Shown: piece after piece, positions 47,635 through 64,000 of the stretch
Layout of the letters: the number at the start of each line of letters is the position of its first letter
Numbering within the stretch: position 1 is the stretch's first letter
The notes under the pieces: generated by a model
Database searches by the model: none
Seen by the model: only the letters and a program-made list of their open reading frames with translations
What the model was told of the DNA's origin: nothing
NCBI GenBank assembly: GCA_964036275.1
Contig: OZ038440.1
Coordinates: 6,237,690-6,301,689, forward strand
Source of the DNA: Litoditis marina
Lineage: Eukaryota > Nematoda > Chromadorea > Rhabditida > Rhabditidae
Reading direction: 5' to 3'
DNA: 64,000 nt
Position numbers and translations under genes: made by a program

Positions 47635-49349
47635 CCAACTGATGACATCATGTCAACAGTACAGTAATTGGTTATTCTAGATACCATTACTTATGTTCGT
47701 TTGTGTTTTTGGGTGGTATTAGTCGGTGCTCCAATATGGAAACTGGTGCACTGTCTCGGTTAAAGATGTGGTTTGAATACATACCTGATATCTTTACTAC
47801 TGTACATAGAACTGTATCGTGGATATATTGAGTGACAAATAAATATATCGCAATTATGTGTGGTTATATCAGTTACATTGATGGTTGCCTGGAAGTTGTC
47901 CTTCATTCCTATGTGTTTGTAGTTTGATACCATTGCTCGACGAGAGAGTGCGCAGACCACAGATACGCAGACTGCCTTAAACTGTTTGAAAGATAATTGA
48001 TCTATCATAATGTAGCTGACCAACCAAGGAAAATTAGCCCAAATGTTTCTGAGTGGGACTAGTGTGGTCACAAAGAAGCAGAACTTGCACGCGCTCGCCT
48101 ACACGCTTAATCTCAAACCACAACAAAACTGCGAGTTTAACGTCATACCGACTGGTAAAAAGTGTAAGTTCATTGCGTAAACTAAGATATACAGTATGCG
48201 ACCGCCTCCGGTTATTCTATTGGCAACTGGCTGCAACTTGGCTGGCAGCAAATGCATGGCGTATGACCAAAAGTGTTGGTCGTACTATTTTCGATCAGAC
48301 GTCGGTCGGCTGTAAATAAGTTGTTGTTGATTTATTTGAATATTCTTGTTTTTGTTTGGTTCAATTGCTTTTTGCTTTGCTGAAACGTCTTTACTTGTTT
48401 TGTAGATATGTTATGTGTGATAATTTGAATCAGTGCTCTGTAAACCACATATTTACAAATGCGTTTCTTGTACAAACAAAAAGAACCCAATTAACCCAAT
48501 TCAGTTGGACTGTGGTTTTGCAAAATATATAGAATTGAATAGTTGATGGTATATAAATCATTTCGTATGTTACCATACGAGCTTTTCGCACTCGTTCGGC
48601 TCACGAACGGATGATAATTGGCTGCTTGCTATATAGTTTCCTTATTGAGTCGAGTGCAGAACACTTTCCGTTTTGCCCTTGTCTTGTCGTTCAATTCATG
48701 TAAATAGTTTGGCGTTGTAAGCTTGATAGATCATAAACTTGTGTTGAATTGCGTTCGCATCCTGTCATAACACATTGTGTAGCGTCATGATTATCACAAA
48801 CACGTTCTGTTTCTTGTTTGAGTTCTTGTTTGCTGTCGCGCTCAATCTCCTCTCTTATTTTGTATACTATCTCTAGCTAGACAAAAGACAACTGTACTAA
48901 TAGTACAAATATCTTCAAAAAAGTTTAATGAGACTCGAAAATTTTAAATTATACTGCTGCTAATTTCTCATTGCGGAAACGGTTTACAATCAATGGCACG
49001 CCGCGCCATTGGTGATCCACTATTGAGTCATCCATTCCATATTGTCCGATGGTTTGATGGCTCGTACTTTTTCGTTTCGTTTGATGGCTCTTACTTTTCC
49101 GTTTCGTTTGATGAAATTTTGCCCCCCCCCCCCCACTTCTCCTAAGAAAAGACGTTATCATAATATATTCTCTTTTTGAAGATGATCTTCATTGTTGGAC
49201 TAGATGATTGTGTTATCTTTTCTCAATTGCTTTATGTGCGTCGTACATATTCCATCCATATGTGTGATTTCATAGTTTTTCTTGCAGTCATTAGATGTAC
49301 CATCTGGAGTAGAAAAAGTAGAGAAAAGAAGTCCCACGCACCATCCGCA
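47635..49349. other. Intergenic between TIL gene and PAK
   Basis: TIL 3' UTR with AATAAA at 47838, then a decayed CTCAGA-type MITE (about 47915-48054). Two to three copies of a 25-26 bp unit CGTTTCGTTTGATGGCTC lie at about 49040-49115, followed by a C run. The PAK 5' UTR probably begins its last exon at 49288, after TTTTTCTTGCAG. Confidence 0.55.
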
Positions 49350-60008
<10,659 letters not shown>

Positions 60009-60038
<30 letters not shown>

Positions 60039-60180
60039 TAGTTGATGAGAGATGAGGGTTGATCAAGTAATGACCTGCTCTCTGTCTTTGTTGGTGAATC
60101 CCCTATCGCTCTATCCCATTGCACCTCTAATTCATTCCAATCTGTTTCATCATTAGTATAGGGGTTGATCGAGGAAAGGC
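60009..60180. repeat. Tandem duplication across the PAK stop codon
   Basis: GCACCGCTAATCCATTCTAA (60009-60028, coding the last residues) recurs as GCACCTCTAATTCATTCCAA at 60121-60140. GGGTTGATCAAG also recurs as GGGTTGATCGAG, giving a unit of about 112 bp. Confidence 0.7.
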
Positions 60181-60257
60181 TTGCTATGGTGTTTGTAGTT
60201 TGATCCCGCTGTGTTTCAATCGTAGTTAGGGAATAGGTTTGGTCGATACGGCTTCTG

Positions 60258-60381
60258 GTATGCTAGGAGTAAAGGCATAATCACGTGAAACTTCATCGTG
60301 CATTTTTCATTGCACGTTCGTGAACTCAGATGTGTTACAGAACACGTTTCACGTGATTTTGCAATTGACTAGCAGTATAAC
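60258..60381. mobile_element. CACGTG MITE
   Basis: TGCTAGGAGTAAAGGCATAA, TCACGTGAAACTTC, CATTGCACGTTCGTG, ACACGTTTCACGTGATTT and the right end CAATTGACTAGCAGTATA. It has a short internal deletion. Confidence 0.75.
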
Positions 60382-60435
60382 CGCCTTAATTCAAAATACT
60401 TTTTTGTAATAACTATGTTCATACTATGTTTCATA

Positions 60436-60732
60436 GGCGGTTTACACATGCAACCAGGTTGCATGCAACCAAAATGCAACCGGGTTGCATGTGTTAAGAA
60501 AATTCGGTTGCTTTCCAAATGCAACCGGGTTGCTTTTGGTTGCTTTTCAAATGCAACCAAACACTCAATTTTTGGACATTTTCCGGTTTTAATGCAATTT
60601 GGTTGCTTTTGGTTGCATTTGAAAAGCAACCGAAAGCAACCCGGTTGCATTTGGAAAGCAACCAAACTGTCTTTACACATGCAACCTGGTTGCATTTTGG
60701 TTGCATGCAACCCGGTTCATGTGTAATTGGCC
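60436..60732. mobile_element. GGTTGC-rich TIR element, 297 bp, perfect 9-bp target duplication
   Basis: Ends GGCGGTTTACACATGCAACC and CATGTGTAATTGGCC; flanked by TGTTTCATA at 60427-60435 and 60733-60741. The largest copy with a clear duplication. Nearly symmetric about CATTTTCCGGTTTTAATG. Open frames on both strands here (poly GC-rich QPGCM-like) are repeat artefacts. Confidence 0.92.
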
Positions 60733-61361
60733 TGTTTCATAGTCTCACCTTGTTTATGCGTTTTTATACATTACACTGGTGGAGCTATTTCTGATTTGTA
60801 ACCGTTTTAGTTTTATTGTTGAGAACAAACGTGCCTACAGTTTATAGAGAACTTGTTTGTTATCTGTTTAATCCCAATGTATCTCGAATATCGTGAAGTA
60901 ATATTGTAAGTACGCAGAGGTTACAGTTTTAGGTTTTATTCATAATGCTGGTCATATTGAGAATGTTCGCTTGTATAATTCCTGTTTTATCAATAGTTTT
61001 ACCATGTTTTCATAGATTTGTCACCGGTGTGCTTTGTTATTTCGTAATGGACAGATAATGTTTAAGCATCTTCGTTCGCATTCTACTTTTATATGACGGG
61101 TGATTCATTTTTATCATTTAAATGGCCTTTTGTTTATATTTGTATGATTTTAAATTGTTGATAGAAACGTTTGGATAAATTAAAAATAAGCTGATTGTTC
61201 TTGAGTTTTCACCTCGCCCTATAGTCGCAAATTAATTGTTCTTGTTTATGGCCAGTCGTCACTTTGAGCTTATTCCAGTAGACCAATGAAAGGTTGGGAG
61301 GAAATTAATTTGTTGAGCGCTCGGCCTCAATGTCGTTCTAAACTTCTTCTACTTCCCCCTC

Positions 61362-61373
61362 TACGTCTCTCTC

Positions 61374-61407
<34 letters not shown>

Positions 61408-61435
61408 GCTCTTTCTCTCTCTTTCTCTCTCTATC
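61362..61435. repeat. CT-rich microsatellite
   Basis: Imperfect CTCTCT/TTTCTC tract; purine-rich on the minus strand like the other GA tracts of the window. Confidence 0.9.
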
Positions 61436-61591
61436 TTTTGTACATCCCCTTTCTCTCTCTCTCCTTTCGGCTCGGTTCCGACAGGTTCACCGTATTCAGA
61501 GCTTGAGAAGTGTGAATGAAGGAAGAACAACTGAGCTGCTATTCGTTCAAGTAAGCTTTAGTAGTCAAACAAACATACCTTAGTATTAGTA

Positions 61592-61948
61592 AAAAGTGGG
61601 GGAACCAACAAATGTGTGAGTTGTGTTTGGTTCGACCTCGATATCAGCAAAAAGTGAACGATACGAATTGCTGTGATACTGTAGCAGAAGTATTCTGCAA
61701 AAATAGAACAATACAAATGTTGCACAATGGTTCACGAAGCCCGCATGATATTTCAGAAATTGCCGAAGGGTATTTCATGTGTACTTTGACGACATGCGTG
61801 CGTTGTGAACCATTGTGCAACATTTGTATTGTTCTATTTTTGCAGAATACTTCTGCTACAGTATCACAGCAATTCGTATCGTTCACTTTTTGCTGATATC
61901 GAGGTCGAACCAAACACAACTCACACATTTGTTGGTTCCCCCACTTTT
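61592..61948. mobile_element. Perfect foldback element, 144-bp arms, TA target site
   Basis: Arms 61592-61735 and 61805-61948 appear identical when inverted, with a 69-bp loop. Termini AAAAGTGGGGGAACC / GGTTCCCCCACTTTT; TA on both flanks (61590-61591, 61949-61950). Frames within the arms are mirror images of each other and not genes. Perfect arms imply a very young insertion or recent gene conversion. Confidence 0.9.
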
Positions 61949-62181
61949 TAATAATTGTCCTTTTTTTGCTAGTTGTACTCCTACAACTTCATATGTTGCC
62001 TATTCACAGAGTGGATCTTGTGAACTCATTATATTATTATGGAAATCTCAGCTTTGTGTGTGCACGAAGCCGAATGCAGACCATAAAATTGCTGATGTTG
62101 TAATATAACGCAGGTTACTGGCTCTGTGACTATCAACAACTGAACAAAAACGCTAAACGTTCCGATTGACATGTACACCGC

Positions 62182-63290
62182 TTTTAGCGGCGATAAGCGA
62201 TGGGGATTGGCGCCATTGACAAATCTACAATTAGAGACACCAACTCACGTACAATATAGCCATTATTTCCAATACCACATCAAAAACCTTCGTTGAAACT
62301 TTTTTATCATTCCTGCGTCAATTGACACACGCGTCTGGCGCCAGAACGAAACGAAATTTTCTAGGTTTTTGAGCTACCAGTACACACTACATGTGTCAAT
62401 TACTGATTGGAGCAATGTTCCAACTATTCAATTGTCAGTTTCGTGTGTTATTGTTTTGGCGCCATTTGGCGTCTGTGCCGAGCCAGACGATAAAATTCGA
62501 TTTTGAATTTGTGGATCTTTATTTCACATTGGAATATTCAATATCTGTTAACTTGAAACAGTTTGATTGACGATAACTGATATTTTTCCAACTTTGGCGC
62601 CAATTGGCGCCAGCGCACAGTGCCAACAGAACTTTTTTTGACTTTCAGATTGAGCATCTTACTTGCCATGTGATAGTTATTTAATGTACCGAATTTCAGA
62701 CGATTCCATTGACGCTGTCGTGAGTTTGGGTTTTGGCGCCATCTGGGGCCTGGTTCGAGCGCCAGAAGGAAAATTTCAGTTTTGGAAAAAAACTTTCACA
62801 CTTTCCACCAAAATATTCAATTTCTATTAGTGTTCAACATTTTAGTTGATGATAAATAGTGTTTTGCCGTTTTTGGCGCCTATTGGCGCCAGCGCCGGGC
62901 GCCAATGATGATGTATTCATCTCATATTTGGCGCGACGGGCTAACTTTTGCATTATACCTCGTGTTTCAAATTTCAGCTAAATCGGTTCGGTAGTTTTTC
63001 CAATAGTGGTTTTTGGCGCCTATTGGCGCCCGCGCCTGGCGCCAATGAGGAGCTATACATCTCATATTTGGCGCGACGGGCTAAATTTCGCATTAGAACT
63101 CATGTTTCAAATTAGCTAAATCGGTTCGATAGTTTTTCCAATAGTCGTTTTTGGCGCCTATTGGCGCCCGCGCCCGGCGCCAATGAGGAGCTATACATCT
63201 TATATTTAGCGCGACGAGCTAACTTTTGCCATAGAATAGATGTTTCAAATTTCAGCCAAATTGGTTCAGTAGTTTTTCCACTACGATGCG
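62182..63290. repeat. 138-bp tandem array rich in GGCGCC, 8 units
   Basis: Units begin near 62182, 62312, 62454, 62592, 62731, 62871, 63011 and 63149. Each starts TTTTGGCGCCNATTGGCGCC and later carries a TTTCAAATTTCAGCTAAATC-type block and TAGTTTTTCCAATAG. The last three are very similar; the first two are barely recognisable. No coding potential seen. Confidence 0.88.
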
Positions 63291-63303
63291 GACAGAATTC
63301 CGT

Positions 63304-63357
63304 GAGGGAGGAGGGACGAGGGACGAGGGAGGAGGGAGGAGGGACGAGGGACGAATT
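63304..63357. repeat. GAGGGACGAGGGAGGAGGGA minisatellite, G-quadruplex-prone
   Basis: At least eight GGG runs spaced by GA(C) on one strand, immediately right of the 138-bp array. Confidence 0.85.
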
Positions 63358-63589
63358 ACGGCGGAACTTTTCAACAACGACACGAAACCATAACTCAAGC
63401 GAAAATAATCCGATTTGGCTGAAATTTTCACACAATGTTCAATTCGTGATTCTCTAACGTTCTCTCCTTTTAGTTGTCAAAAAAAGAATATGTTTGAAGA
63501 TTTTTGTTAATTAAAAGGAAAAAACGAGTCCGCAATGGCCAAACCAAAGACAACTCACGCAGAGCGCTTCGCGCTCCGCGCGATAGTGG

Positions 63590-63914
63590 CCAATTACACA
63601 AGCAACCGGGTTGATATCAACCAAAAAGCAACCCGGTTGCTTTTGTAAAGAAAATTTAAAAATCAAACAAATTGCTTTTTAGAACCAACCAACCTTTCTT
63701 TAACCTTAAAGCAACCGAGTTTTGTGAAGGAATAGATCTTGTTGATTTCAATATCAACCCGGTTGCTTTTGTAAAGAGAGGTTGGTTTCTTCTGAAAAGC
63801 AATCCAGTTGCTTTTTGGTTGCTTTTAAAATCAACCAAATTTTCTTTACAAAAGCAACCGGGTTGACTTTTGGTTGATATCAACCCGGTTGCTTCTGTAA
63901 TCCTCCTAGTATAG
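63590..63914. mobile_element. GGTTGC-rich TIR element, diverged fourth copy
   Basis: Starts GGCCAATTACACAAGCAACC and ends GGTTGCTTCTGTAATCCTCC. Inside are GTTGATATCAACC and GGTTGCTTTTG words instead of GGTTGCATG, so this is a subfamily. Flanks (GCGCGATAGT / TAGTATAGT) match weakly, so the 9-bp duplication is uncertain. Confidence 0.7.
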
Positions 63915-64000
63915 TTTGGCAATCTATCAGTAAAAAAGGCCGAATAAACCGATGTGAGGCGATAAAACATGGGAAGTCAATAAGAAGATCAACAATAATC

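Larger units (their letters stand above)
60039..64000. other. Repeat-rich intergenic region downstream of PAK
   Basis: Apart from the elements listed, 60740-61360 is AT-rich and probably PAK 3' UTR and flank, though I see no exact AATAAA. 61950-62180 and 63430-63590 show no genes. GAGCGCTTCGCGCTC at about 63561-63575 is a small perfect hairpin beside the last GGTTGC element. Confidence 0.55.

Noticed and set aside
60369..60794. Overlapping Cys/Gln-rich open frames on both strands
   Set aside because: Products of the symmetric GGTTGC words of the TIR element; mirrored on both strands and flanked by a 9-bp duplication.
61612..61928. Two 94-aa frames on opposite strands with the same peptide
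   Set aside because: They arise from the perfect inverted repeat, not from a gene.

Overview
The window is nuclear DNA from an animal. All recognised genes are split by short spliceosomal introns (mostly 50-900 bp, GT-AG with T-rich acceptors). They encode animal-type proteins: a group II PAK kinase, OSR1/SPAK kinase, an SNX5/6 retromer nexin, SMIM12 and an SLC35A Golgi transporter. Compact genes, about 38-40 % GC by eye, long GA tracts and dense small DNA transposons suggest a small-genome invertebrate. I cannot place the phylum from sequence alone.

Layout. 1-3079: repeats, a possible first exon of a leftward gene, and a tRNA-like relic. 3080-7525 (-): complete seven-exon SLC35A nucleotide-sugar transporter. 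7526-10136: intergenic, three CACGTG MITEs and a GA/G tract. 10137-19743 (+): twelve-exon secreted protein of unknown family with a Cys-rich core and Thr/Glu-rich and basic tail. 20993-26738 (-): twelve-exon OSR1/SPAK kinase, tail-to-tail with the previous gene. 29137-37582 (-): eleven-exon SNX5/SNX6 nexin, head-to-head with SMIM12 (38064-38890, +), which is tail-to-tail with an unrecognised five-exon 168-aa gene (39131-41121, -). 42955-47634 (+): secreted TIL-domain protein built by internal duplication, with one decayed repeat exon. 49350-60038 (+): seventeen-exon PAK4-type kinase, whose 3.6 kb intron 11 may hold a small nested gene. 60039-64000: intergenic, with a perfect foldback element, an eight-unit 138-bp array rich in GGCGCC, and repeats rich in GGTTGC.

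The genes do not form one pathway. Two (OSR1, PAK) are STE20-type kinases, and two (SLC35A, SNX) act in the Golgi/endosome system. The most novel material is the repeat content. It includes a GGTTGC-rich element family with 9-bp target duplications, a CACGTG palindromic MITE family of about nine copies, a hAT-like insertion nested in a TTAA MITE, and repeated small exon duplications: an inverted exon copy in an intron, a decayed kinase exon copy, a dead TIL exon, and duplicated terminal exons in both kinases. All gene models come from hand-read splice sites and reading-frame continuity.
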